A stretch of 64,000 bases of DNA from JACKII01 sp041687435. Lineage in GTDB: Bacteria > Pseudomonadota > Alphaproteobacteria > Bin95. This document shows, one piece after another, positions 17,130 to 24,444 of the stretch (the stretch's first letter is position 1; every line of letters begins with the position of its first letter). Where the stretch lies: assembly GCA_041687435.1 (NCBI GenBank), contig JAWLBX010000015.1, positions 20,245-84,244 on the forward strand, written 5' to 3'. The notes under the pieces were generated by a model. That model searched no databases. It was not told the origin of the DNA and was given only the letters and a program-made list of their open reading frames with translations. A program made the position numbers and the translations under genes.

Positions 17130-17390
17130 TCAGCCGACCTTGCCACCCATCTTCGTGCACTCTTCCGCGGTCTTGGTGTTGATCCAGCCCTGACCCTTGC
17201 AGGCATTCTGGCCCTTGCAGGAGCTGGTGGCGGTCTGACAGGCGCTGTGGCCCTTGCAGGAGTTGGCCCCCATGCACTTCACGCCATCGGCGGCGAACAC
17301 GGCGGTCGGCGCCACCATCGCGCCGGTGGAAAACATTGCGGCAGCAGCAGCGGCGAGCACGACGCCAGAGGTCTTTTTCATCACGGACAT
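17130..17390 (-). CDS. bufA2: BufA2-type bufferin precursor (copper-binding RiPP)
   Basis: An 86-residue secreted precursor. The signal peptide is about residues 1-34 (MKKTSG then a poly-Ala core, cleavage near VFAA-D). The mature part has six Cys (39, 45, 51, 58, 64, 78) in a repeated C-K-G setting (SCKG, ACQT, SCKG, ACKG) and ends KMGGKVG. The spacing matches the BufA2 group of periplasmic bufferin-type metallophores rather than DUF2282. Bufferins are reported to have core Cys converted to thiooxazoles by the MNIO enzyme and to sequester copper in the periplasm. AGGAGA sits 6 nt before the ATG. Confidence 0.85.
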   Translation of the reverse strand: MSVMKKTSGVVLAAAAAAMFSTGAMVAPTAVFAADGVKCMGANSCKGHSACQTATSSCKGQNACKGQGWINTKTAEECTKMGGKVG

Positions 17391-17534
17391 GCAATATCTC
17401 CTAGAGGTTGGTCGCGCCGGACAATCCGGCGCGGTTTCGAACACTCCCGCACAAAGCCCTTGGCCGGGCCAATGTGCTGGTCGCATTCTGCGCTTTTGGC
17501 CCGGCAGCGCCACCAAACAGACGCACACAGACAT

Positions 17535-17548
17535 TCACTGTTGTGTGA
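17535..17548. promoter_or_regulatory. TCAC-N6-GTGA inverted repeat upstream of bufA2
   Basis: TCAC-TGTTGT-GTGA within the 171-bp gap between the DoxX stop and the bufA2 start, about 145-158 bp before the start codon. It has the same half-sites and spacing as the repeat upstream of bufA1. Its presence suggests that module 2 has its own promoter. Confidence 0.35.
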
Positions 17549-17561
17549 GACTGCATCGGTG

Positions 17562-18071
17562 TCACCGCCCTGCCAGGGCCCGGCCGAGCCAATGCTCGAC
17601 CGAGATGATGCCGGGCCCCCGCGCCATGATCAACAGCAACGCGGATGCCCAGAGCAGATGCACATCCCATGCACCCGGCAACACAAATATCTGGATAACA
17701 AGCGTCATCCCGAACAGGCCGAGCGCGGCCAGGCGGGTGAACACGCCGATGAACAGAAACAGCGGCAGCCAGCTTTCCATATAGGTCGCCATCCATCCTG
17801 CAAATCCGGGCGACAGCAGCGGCACGCCATATTCCTCGAACAGATATGGCAGGCTGGGGCTGAGTTCCAGGCTGAACGTCAGGGCGCCCAACAGATTCCA
17901 ATCCACGGCTTTGGTCTGGGCCGAAACCAGGAATACCATGCCTATACCGACCCGCGCCGCAAACAGGATCAGGCTCATCGGGATCATTTCCAGGACGGCA
18001 ATCCCGGCATTCACGGCTTCCATGGCGCTGTTGCTGGCGGGCCGCGGGTTGTAGCCTACCCTGTCATTCAT
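17562..18071 (-). CDS. DoxX family membrane protein of the bufferin operon
   Basis: A 169-residue protein with four hydrophobic segments (about 33-53, 75-95, 100-120, 125-150). It has DoxX features: the AARVGIGMVFLVSAQTK start of helix 1 and FIGVFTRLAALGLFGMTLVIQ. DoxX proteins commonly close bufferin (gig/buf) operons, where their role is unclear but may be redox supply or membrane anchoring. The ATG overlaps the end of the upstream DUF2063 gene (ATGA). It is the only DoxX gene in the cluster, so module 2 either shares it or works without it. Confidence 0.85.
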   Translation of the reverse strand: MNDRVGYNPRPASNSAMEAVNAGIAVLEMIPMSLILFAARVGIGMVFLVSAQTKAVDWNLLGALTFSLELSPSLPYLFEEYGVPLLSPGFAGWMATYMESWLPLFLFIGVFTRLAALGLFGMTLVIQIFVLPGAWDVHLLWASALLLIMARGPGIISVEHWLGRALAGR

Positions 18072-18889
18072 CGCGTGGTTTCCTTATTTTTCAATTCCTG
18101 TGGAGCCTCCAGCGCAGCAAAAGTGCCCCGCTGCAAGTTGGTCGACAAAGCATCTGCAAGGTCAAAAGCCGGATCGGCGGCGGTGGCTGCAGCGGCCGCC
18201 CCGGCCATGTCCTGGCCCGCAGCAAAGGCAGCGAGCCAATGCCATTCCCCGGCCGGCACATGCCACATGCGAACATCGTATCCCTGCCGCAGCAGCAGGA
18301 TCGCAGCGCCGCCCGCAGCCACCAGGTCGATCCGCTCGAGCGCACCGCTCTCCGGCGCCCGCGTGGCGTGCCAGAGCGCATCCACCGGCCAGTCGCTCGC
18401 AACGAGGCCGGCATCGGCGCGGGGGCGCAGCACCAGATCGGCCAGCGCATCGGCCGGCACTGCCCCCAGTGCGCCAGCCGTCAGAGCCGACTCATCGGCA
18501 GCATGAAAACTTCGGTGCATGGCCCATTCCAGCCGCGCAAGGTCGGGCAGATAAGGCAGACTGGCGGCGGACGGAAACGCGGCGAGGAAGTCGGCAAAAC
18601 CGTCGCCATAGGCATAGAGCACCGGATCGCATGGCGGCCCTTCCGCGATGAAGCCGTGCGCGGCAGCGCGGAAAAATTGGATGCCCACCATGGCCTCAAC
18701 GGCGCTGTAAATCCCGGCGAGCGCGTCGGTCAAGGTGATCCGGATGTGATTGTGATGCACTTGCAGACGGCTGGCCGGGGCGATGCCATCTCCGAGGATA
18801 TGGCCGACCGCCCCGCCCCCATCCGCAGGCGGCACCGGTGCGAACAGTTGCGCCCGCATGGCGTCCTGAAGCTCAAGCAGCGTCGGCAT
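18068..18889 (-). CDS. bufC: DUF2063 bufferin maturation partner (BufC-like), module 1
   Basis: A 273-residue DUF2063 protein paralogous to the one at 15370-16176. It has the L-Q-V-H-H-N-H-I-R-I-T-L-T-D-A-L-A-G-I-Y helical segment, AVEAMVGIQFFRAAAHGFI, a YGDGFADFLAAFP stretch, and a C-terminal region ending LLLRQGYDVRMWHVPAGEW. It overlaps the MNIO gene upstream by 17 bp and the DoxX gene downstream by 4 bp, giving a tight operon. Its likely job is to help the MNIO enzyme engage the precursor leader. Confidence 0.85.
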   Translation of the reverse strand: MPTLLELQDAMRAQLFAPVPPADGGGAVGHILGDGIAPASRLQVHHNHIRITLTDALAGIYSAVEAMVGIQFFRAAAHGFIAEGPPCDPVLYAYGDGFADFLAAFPSAASLPYLPDLARLEWAMHRSFHAADESALTAGALGAVPADALADLVLRPRADAGLVASDWPVDALWHATRAPESGALERIDLVAAGGAAILLLRQGYDVRMWHVPAGEWHWLAAFAAGQDMAGAAAAATAADPAFDLADALSTNLQRGTFAALEAPQELKNKETTR

Positions 18890-19760
18890 GGCGCAAAGCC
18901 TGGTCTAGATGGCACTGGGCCGCGGCAGCCTCTGCCAGCAGCACCTCCAGCGGTGGCATGGCGGTATCCCACTCGATCAGGGTTGGCATCGGCCCCAACA
19001 GGGCGAGCGCACGCTCATATAAGGACCAAACGGCCGGCGCCACGCGGCTGCCGTGGTCGTCGATGCGGACGATCCGCTCTCCCACCCGATTCTCGGCATG
19101 GCCGGCCAGATGGATTTCCGCCACCGGTGCGCTACTCATGGTTTCCAGATAGACCGCTGCATCCCAGCCATGATTCTCGCAACTGACGTAAACATTGTTG
19201 ACGTCCAGCAGAATGCCGCAGCCGGTCTGCTCCGCCACAGCCCGCATGAAATCGGGTTCGGCGATGGTCGAATGTTTGAATTGCAGATAGGTGGACGCGT
19301 TTTCTACCAAAATCCGCCGCCCAAAGGCCTCCTGCGCCTGGTCGATATTGCGGCAGACAACCGCCACGCTCTCCTCTGTATAGGGCAGCGGCAGCAGGTC
19401 ATTGAAATAGGTGCCGCGGTGCATGCTCCAGGAGAGATGCTCCGACACCAGCCCCGGCTCGATGCGCCGGGCGAACGTCACCAGGCGGGCGAGGTGGGCA
19501 GGGTCCAGCCCGTCGGCCGAGCCGAGCGACAGGCCAACGCCATGCATGGACACCGGGTAATGTGCCCGCGCAGCCTCCAGGTAGGCGAGCGGCGCACCAC
19601 CGCCCAGATAGTTTTCCGGATGGATTTCCAGCCAGCCGACGGCAGGCAAGGTTTGCGTCACCGCCTCAAAATGGGCGGCGCGAAGGCCGATCCCCGCCGC
19701 GACCGGAATGGTGGCCGCGTCGGGGAGTGGGCCAGACGGATATTGAGGCATGGCCTGCAT
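18873..19760 (-). CDS. bufB: DUF692 / MNIO multinuclear iron oxidase (BufB-like), module 1
   Basis: A 295-residue MNIO enzyme. Ligand regions are MHGVGLSLGS, SEHLSW, LVENASTY, LDVNNVYVS, EIHLAGHAEN, RIDDHGSRV and IEWDTAMPP. ATG 19760 is favoured (AAGG 9 nt upstream); ATG 19751 is an in-frame alternative. It follows the DUF2282 precursor gene by 34 bp and overlaps the DUF2063 gene, the standard precursor-enzyme-partner order. Divergence from the second MNIO in the window is large, which argues against a recent duplication and for distinct precursor specificity. Confidence 0.92.
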   Translation of the reverse strand: MQAMPQYPSGPLPDAATIPVAAGIGLRAAHFEAVTQTLPAVGWLEIHPENYLGGGAPLAYLEAARAHYPVSMHGVGLSLGSADGLDPAHLARLVTFARRIEPGLVSEHLSWSMHRGTYFNDLLPLPYTEESVAVVCRNIDQAQEAFGRRILVENASTYLQFKHSTIAEPDFMRAVAEQTGCGILLDVNNVYVSCENHGWDAAVYLETMSSAPVAEIHLAGHAENRVGERIVRIDDHGSRVAPAVWSLYERALALLGPMPTLIEWDTAMPPLEVLLAEAAAAQCHLDQALRHADAA

Positions 19761-19794
19761 TGGACCGAACCTTAGACTTCCGCCCCGCGAACCA

Positions 19795-20049
19795 TCAGCC
19801 GGCGGTCTTCGAACCGCCGACCAACCGGTCGCACAGGCCGGCCGGAACCAAAACCCAGGCGTCTTTCTGGCCATCCACCTTGGATGTACCGGCACAGGAA
19901 CTGTTTGCCGTGTTGCAGTCGTTGGCGCCAGCCTTCACCACACCATAGCATTTTTCCATCTTTTGATCGGCAGCCGCGGCCGGGCTGGCGGATACCGTCG
20001 CGCCGACGGCAGCGGCTACGGCGGTGGCGAGCAGGGCAGTCTTGTTCAT
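19795..20049 (-). CDS. bufA1: BufA1-type (DUF2282) bufferin precursor
   Basis: An 84-residue secreted precursor of the DUF2282 family. The signal peptide is about residues 1-27 (cleavage near A-A-A-D). The mature region holds four Cys (34, 45, 52, 73) in the family pattern K-C-Y-G-V-V-K-A-G-A-N-D-C, then S-S-C-A-G and V-P-A-G-L-C-D. Homologues are copper- or gold-induced periplasmic RiPPs modified by MNIO enzymes. AAAGGA sits about 8 nt before the ATG. It is the first gene of the leftward cluster, so its upstream region (20050-20250) should contain the metal-responsive promoter. Confidence 0.88.
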   Translation of the reverse strand: MNKTALLATAVAAAVGATVSASPAAAADQKMEKCYGVVKAGANDCNTANSSCAGTSKVDGQKDAWVLVPAGLCDRLVGGSKTAG

Positions 20050-20139
20050 CTGTCAGATCCTTTCGGTTTCGCCTTCCGGCGACAGGCTTGTCCATCGCCT
20101 GCTGTCCATACAAGTTGCATTTCCGACCGATACGCCAGT

Positions 20140-20153
20140 CACTACCCCGTGAT
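20140..20153. promoter_or_regulatory. TCAC-N6-GTGA inverted repeat upstream of bufA1
   Basis: TCAC-TACCCC-GTGA, about 90-104 bp upstream of the bufA1 start. The right half is immediately followed by TC-TCAC, giving a third half-site. The same architecture occurs before the other precursor gene at 17535-17548, so it is a candidate shared operator. The regulator is unknown. Confidence 0.35.
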
Positions 20154-20221
20154 CTCACAGCCATGTTATGTAAGGTTTCCAAACAGTTCACGGCATATCA
20201 CAGGGCAGCGCAACTGGACTC

Positions 20222-20231
20222 ACAATTGTGT
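20222..20231. repeat. palindrome CACAATTGTG, copy 1
   Basis: A perfect 10-bp palindrome in the bufA1-lipoprotein intergenic region. An identical copy lies 142 bp to the right at 20364-20373. It could be a paired operator site, but there is no independent support. Confidence 0.3.
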
Positions 20232-20363
20232 TATTCGGCAGAATGCCATCATCGCCATGGAATCTGAACGCACCCGATCCTGCCCGGTTGCCAGATCGGA
20301 CCGCGCGCCGCGCGCGGCCCTGACCGAATGCTATTACATGACACCATCGAAATTAAGAGCCGG

Positions 20364-20373
20364 CACAATTGTG
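20364..20373. repeat. palindrome CACAATTGTG, copy 2
   Basis: Second perfect copy of the 10-bp palindrome. The flanks (GG before, G after) differ from copy 1, so only the ten-base core is shared. Confidence 0.3.
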
Positions 20374-20715
20374 GCAACAACTTGGCATGGCGCAAATGGC
20401 GAGCACCTGCGTAGCGCGCGCCCTTATAAATTCGCAGCATCCGGCACTACGATATTCACATGACAGTACGGCGGTATCCAGCCGTCATCGCCGGCTGCAG
20501 CGACGTCAATGTCGGCAAACTCCCTGGCCAGTGCGCCTTTTTGGTAAGAGCGAAACACTTAACGGGCTTTTCATTTGCAGTAATTTGGAGTAGACAAGAG
20601 TTATTCAATTCGCGTGCCTACCGCCGAGGGGTGGGAATCAGGCGGAGATCGAATTGTTTGGTGGGCCAGACCCGCCTGACGCGGAACCCATAGTGCTAGG
20701 AGGATGGGCGACCCC

Positions 20716-21531
20716 ATGCTGTCAAACTTGAAAACACCAATTCTTGTCGCCGTGTTAGGCTTAAGCCTCAGCGCATGCGCAAATCTTTACAACACCGCCA
20801 AGGAAGCCACGCCAACCGGCGACAGCTATTCGCAGGCCCTGTTCAAGAACTACATGATGCTGGCGGACAGCGAGCGTCGTGAGGAAGATTGGACCGACGC
20901 CAACTTCTTCAGCGGCAAAGCTCTGGCGGCCGCCGACGGCATGCCAGCCGGCCCGCAGGAATTGGGCGAGCGCATGCTGGCCGAAAATTTCCTGGCGGAA
21001 CTCGCCCCGGCGCGTGATTCGCTGGTCGCTGCCCTGAATGGCGGCGGCGCTGCCCGCAACCCGGAAGCCGCGGCAATGGCCGTTGCCGGTTTCGATTGCT
21101 GGATGCAGGAAGCCGAAGAGGGCCACCAGCCCGACGATATCGCCGCCTGCAAGAAGATGTTCATGGACGGCATGGACGGCATGGAGCCAGGCATGGCGAT
21201 GGGGCCATGGACCGTATACTTCGACTTCGACAAGGCCATGGTGAAATCCGACCAGCAGGCTGCGCTTGACGAAGCGGCCCAGGCTGCTGCTTCCATGTCC
21301 GGCGCGCCGGTGATCGTCAGCGGCCACACTGACACCAGCGGTCCGGCCGATTACAACCTGGGCCTGTCCGCGAGCCGTGCTCAGGCCGTTGTGGATGCGC
21401 TGAGCGCGCTCGGCATCGACAGCAGCCGCGTGAACGTGAGCGCCACCGGTGAGGAAGACCTTGCGGTCCCGACTGCCGACGGTGTCCGCGAACCGCAGAA
21501 CCGCCGTGTTGAAATCCGCGTCGTGAATTAA
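20716..21531 (+). CDS. OmpA family lipoprotein
   Basis: A 271-residue outer-membrane-anchored lipoprotein. The signal peptide ends in the lipobox LSAC (Cys21), and an OmpA-like peptidoglycan-binding domain occupies about 160-271. Domain signatures are VYFDFDKAMVKSD, VSGHTDTSGPADYN-GLSASRAQAV and NRRVEIRV. The middle region is Ala/Met/acidic rich, with a DGMDGMEPGMAMG stretch. Two ATGs are possible. The one at 20704 abuts AGGAGG with no spacer, so ATG 20716 (12-nt spacer, immediate signal peptide) is preferred. It is a single gene bounded by a strong terminator. Confidence 0.87.
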   Translation: MLSNLKTPILVAVLGLSLSACANLYNTAKEATPTGDSYSQALFKNYMMLADSERREEDWTDANFFSGKALAAADGMPAGPQELGERMLAENFLAELAPARDSLVAALNGGGAARNPEAAAMAVAGFDCWMQEAEEGHQPDDIAACKKMFMDGMDGMEPGMAMGPWTVYFDFDKAMVKSDQQAALDEAAQAAASMSGAPVIVSGHTDTSGPADYNLGLSASRAQAVVDALSALGIDSSRVNVSATGEEDLAVPTADGVREPQNRRVEIRVVN

Positions 21532-21564
21532 ACCGCACGCGGCAGAGCCTCACGAGGCTCGGCA

Positions 21565-21608
21565 CAAAAAAGGGCGCGCCCTCCAGCTTTGGAGGGCGCG
21601 CTTTTTTT
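21565..21608. terminator. bidirectional Rho-independent terminator
   Basis: A perfect 12-bp stem pairs 21574-21585 with 21590-21601 around a 4-nt loop. An A-run on the left and a T-run (21602-21608) on the right let it stop transcription from both sides. It sits between the lipoprotein gene and the convergent isocitrate lyase-family gene. A second small hairpin (7-bp stem, 21546-21561) lies just before it. Confidence 0.9.
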
Positions 21609-21632
21609 GCGGCCGTGGCAGAGAAGTTTCGT

Positions 21633-22499
21633 TCAATCGCCTTTTTCAACCGTGCGCTTTTCAACCCCGATCAGCTTGGGCAGGTCGATAGCCGTGTGCA
21701 TTTCATGTTCGAGAGCGCGCCAATCGCCATGCGGGCGTGAGGTCAGTTTAAATTCGCCTGCCAGCTCCGCATAAAGATTGCGCCACGTCTCATAGGCCGC
21801 GAATAGGCCGGTGCCGGGATCGGCTAGGATTTTCCAACCCATGTCCGCCATTTCCTGCTTCGTCAGCCCGATCGCGGCCAGACCGCCCGGCGAGCAGAGG
21901 TACATCAGCGGCGCGGGCAGCCGTTCGCCCAAAAACCGCGCTTCCTCCGCGTTGCGCGGGCTGGCCAGCAGCACATCGGCCCCCGCCTTTTTGTAAAGCT
22001 CCAGCCGCTTGATCGCATCCTCTACCCCGGTGTTCCGTACCGCATTGGTGCGCGCGATGATGACGAATTCGTCGGACCGGCGGGCGGCGCATGCCTCCTC
22101 CACCTTGGCGGCCATCAGTTCCGGCTCGATCATCCGCTCGACGCCGATGTGATGGTGGGCACGCTTCGGGATCAGTTGGTCCTCGATCTCGATAGCGGCA
22201 AATCCGGCGGTCTCTACCATGGGGATGGTGCGGTGCATGTGCATCGGGTCGCCGAAGCCGGTGGCGCCGTCCAGAATCAGCGGCTTGGTCGTCACCGCCG
22301 CGATTTCCGTTCCCGCCATGCACATTTCGGTGACGTTCAGGTTGGCCTCCAACAGCGCCTTGGCATAGCCGGTGGCGCCGCCGCCCAAATAGAGGGCATC
22401 GAATCCGGCCTTTTCGGCCATCATCGCCATCATCGGGTTGAGCACCAGCGGCGCACAGATCGGCCGGCCGGTGGCCAACAACGGGCGAAGGCTGGACAT
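21633..22499 (-). CDS. isocitrate lyase / PEP mutase family protein
   Basis: A 288-residue TIM-barrel protein of the ICL/PEPM superfamily. The N-terminal APLVLNPMMAMMAEKAGFDALYLGG and the metal-binding A-I-E-I-E-D-Q region near 118 are typical. The loop after the Glu-Asp reads LIPKRAHHHIG, whereas lyases of the family have K-x-C-G-H, so the catalytic Cys is missing. That points away from a methylisocitrate or isocitrate lyase and toward an oxaloacetate-decarboxylase-like or other activity. It is divergent from the flavin oxidoreductase gene across 106 bp. Confidence 0.8.
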   Translation of the reverse strand: MSSLRPLLATGRPICAPLVLNPMMAMMAEKAGFDALYLGGGATGYAKALLEANLNVTEMCMAGTEIAAVTTKPLILDGATGFGDPMHMHRTIPMVETAGFAAIEIEDQLIPKRAHHHIGVERMIEPELMAAKVEEACAARRSDEFVIIARTNAVRNTGVEDAIKRLELYKKAGADVLLASPRNAEEARFLGERLPAPLMYLCSPGGLAAIGLTKQEMADMGWKILADPGTGLFAAYETWRNLYAELAGEFKLTSRPHGDWRALEHEMHTAIDLPKLIGVEKRTVEKGD

Positions 22500-22605
22500 G
22501 GGGCAAAACTCCTTTTTCCGGGGAAGCGCTTTTCCAGGCGCGAAGGGTAAGCTAAGAGCCTATCCCATCCGAATTTGGTCCGCCCAGACAGAAAAGAGGC
22601 TTTCC

Positions 22606-23721
22606 ATGGCCAGCGCCCTGTTCCAACCGATCGAACTACGCAGCGTCACGCTGCCGAACCGCATCGTCATAGCGCCGATGTGCATGTATTCCGCCAAGGA
22701 TGGCTCTGCCACCGACTGGCATACCATCCATCTCGGCAATCTCGCCCTGTCAGGTGCCGGCTTGCTGATCATCGAGGCGACGGGCGTCGAAGCACGCGGC
22801 CGCATCTCACCCGGTTGCGTCGGCCTCTATTCCGACGCGAACGAGGCGGCACTGAAGCGGGTTGTCGACATCGTGCGTCAGTACTCAACCATTCCGATTG
22901 GCATCCAGCTGGGCCATGCCGGGCGCAAGGCCTCTACCAATCCCCCGCAGCAGGGCGGCGCGCCGCTGAAGCCGGCGGAAGGTGCGTGGCAGACCATCGC
23001 CCCCTCCGCCGTGCCATTTGGCGAGGGCTGGCATACGCCGGTTGCCATGGACCGCACGCTGATGGACGAGGTCATCGCCGCTGCGGTCAAGGCCACCGAG
23101 CGCGCGGCCCGTATCGGCCTGGACGTGGTCGAGTTGCATGGTGCGCACGGCTATCTGGTCAGCGAATTCCTCTCGCCCATAGCCAACAAACGCAACGACG
23201 CCTACGGCGGCGCCATCGAGAACCGCATCAAATTTCCGATGGAACTGTTCCAGGCGATGCGCGCGGTCTGGCCGGACGACAAGCCGCTGGGCGTGCGCCT
23301 GAACGGCACCGACTGGGATGACGAGGGCCTGCATGTCGAGGACGCCATCGTCTTTGCCAAGGCGCTGGCGTCCGAAGGCTGCGATTTCCTGGATATTTCC
23401 GGCGGCGGTAACAGCCTGGTACGCCCGCCGCTGGCGCCCGGCTATCAGGCTGGCTATGCGGCGCAGATCAAGGCAGCTAGTGGTCTGCCGACCATGGCTG
23501 TCGGCATGATCCGCGACCCCAAACTGGCGGAAAATCTGGTGGCCAGCGGTGACGTGGACATGATCGCCATGGCGCGAGGCATCCTCTACGAGCCGCGCTG
23601 GCCCTGGCGCGCTGCGTTCGAGCTGGGCGCGGACGCTCCCTACGCACCGCAATACGGCCGCGCGAACCCGAACACCTGGATCCAGGCGTTTCCGGAAACA
23701 CAGGCCAACGCCGCGGAGTAA
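22606..23721 (+). CDS. NADH:flavin oxidoreductase, Old Yellow Enzyme (YqjM-like)
   Basis: A 371-residue FMN-dependent ene-reductase that reduces activated C=C bonds. The N-terminal APMCMYSA carries the Cys typical of the thermophilic-like/YqjM class. The active-site region is ELHGAHGYLVSEFLSP, followed by N-K-R-N-D-A-Y-G-G-A-I-E-N-R and the FMN phosphate site VGMIRDP...MARGILYEP. ATG 22606 was chosen over upstream in-frame starts because AGAGG lies 7 nt before it. It heads a rightward run with a GST gene and an FAD oxidoreductase gene. Confidence 0.9.
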   Translation: MASALFQPIELRSVTLPNRIVIAPMCMYSAKDGSATDWHTIHLGNLALSGAGLLIIEATGVEARGRISPGCVGLYSDANEAALKRVVDIVRQYSTIPIGIQLGHAGRKASTNPPQQGGAPLKPAEGAWQTIAPSAVPFGEGWHTPVAMDRTLMDEVIAAAVKATERAARIGLDVVELHGAHGYLVSEFLSPIANKRNDAYGGAIENRIKFPMELFQAMRAVWPDDKPLGVRLNGTDWDDEGLHVEDAIVFAKALASEGCDFLDISGGGNSLVRPPLAPGYQAGYAAQIKAASGLPTMAVGMIRDPKLAENLVASGDVDMIAMARGILYEPRWPWRAAFELGADAPYAPQYGRANPNTWIQAFPETQANAAE

Positions 23722-23808
23722 CCGCGCGGCAAACGCACTTGACGGCACCCTGCCCCCGTGCGACGCGAGAGGCCTGAAGCGTCTCTCGCGTCCATGGAGG
23801 ATAGCTGC

Positions 23809-24444
23809 ATGAGCCTTACCTTGTATGGCTTGGCCATGAGCCGGGCCGGCCGTTGCCTCTGGGCTCTGGAAGAACTCGGCGTTGCCTATGAGCACGTGCC
23901 GACCAACTTCATGGGCGAAAACAAGGCGCCGGAATTCCTGGCAATCAATCCGAACGGGCGTCTGCCGGCGCTGACGCACGACGACCTGTGCCTGTTCGAG
24001 TCCATGGCAATCAATCTCTACCTCGCCCGCACCTTTGGGCAGGACACGTTGCAGCCGGATACCGAAGCGGACGCTGCCCACGCGGTCCAGTGGTCATTCT
24101 GGGTCATGACAGAGTGCGAAGAGCCGCTGCTGCACGGCCTGCTGCACACCCTTGGCCTGATGGGGTTTGAAAAAAGCCGGAAGAGGGTCGCGGAACAGCG
24201 CGATGCGTTGGACCGGCCACTGACCGTCCTGAACGGCGTCCTTGCCGGGCGGGACTATCTGGTGGGCAACCGGTTCACCGTCGCCGACCTGAACGTGGCT
24301 TCCGTCTATCTCTGGGCGGCCATGGCAAAAATAGACCTGGCGCCGCACAACCATGTGCGGGACTGGCTGACCCGATGCCTCAGCCGGCCGGCCTGCAGGG
24401 CCGTCGGGGAGATCGCGAAGGCAGAAATGGCGAAAATGGGATGA
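23809..24444 (+). CDS. glutathione S-transferase family protein
   Basis: A 211-residue soluble GST. The N-terminal thioredoxin-like domain has GLAMSRAGRCLWALEELGV (a Ser/Cys site near 11-15), N-P-N-G-R-L-P-A-L and F-E-S-M-A-I-N-L-Y-L-A for glutathione binding. The C-terminal helical domain contains LAGRDYLVGNRFTVADLNVAS. GGAGG lies 8 nt before the ATG. The stop overlaps the start of the FAD oxidoreductase gene (ATGA), so the two are translationally coupled. The substrate is unknown. Confidence 0.87.
   Translation: MSLTLYGLAMSRAGRCLWALEELGVAYEHVPTNFMGENKAPEFLAINPNGRLPALTHDDLCLFESMAINLYLARTFGQDTLQPDTEADAAHAVQWSFWVMTECEEPLLHGLLHTLGLMGFEKSRKRVAEQRDALDRPLTVLNGVLAGRDYLVGNRFTVADLNVASVYLWAAMAKIDLAPHNHVRDWLTRCLSRPACRAVGEIAKAEMAKMG

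Larger units (their letters stand above)
20050..20703. other. intergenic region between bufA1 and the OmpA lipoprotein gene
   Basis: About 650 bp with no convincing gene; small open frames here have no family features or good ribosome sites. It should contain the leftward bufferin promoter and the rightward lipoprotein promoter. It includes a TCAC-N6-GTGA repeat at 20140-20153 and two perfect CACAATTGTG palindromes at 20222-20231 and 20364-20373. I could not place a confident -35/-10 pair for either gene. Confidence 0.6.

Noticed and set aside
16221..18506. Long rightward frame opposite the bufferin cluster
   Set aside because: Antisense to MNIO, precursor, DoxX and DUF2063 genes that are clearly identifiable; low-complexity composition and no ribosome site.
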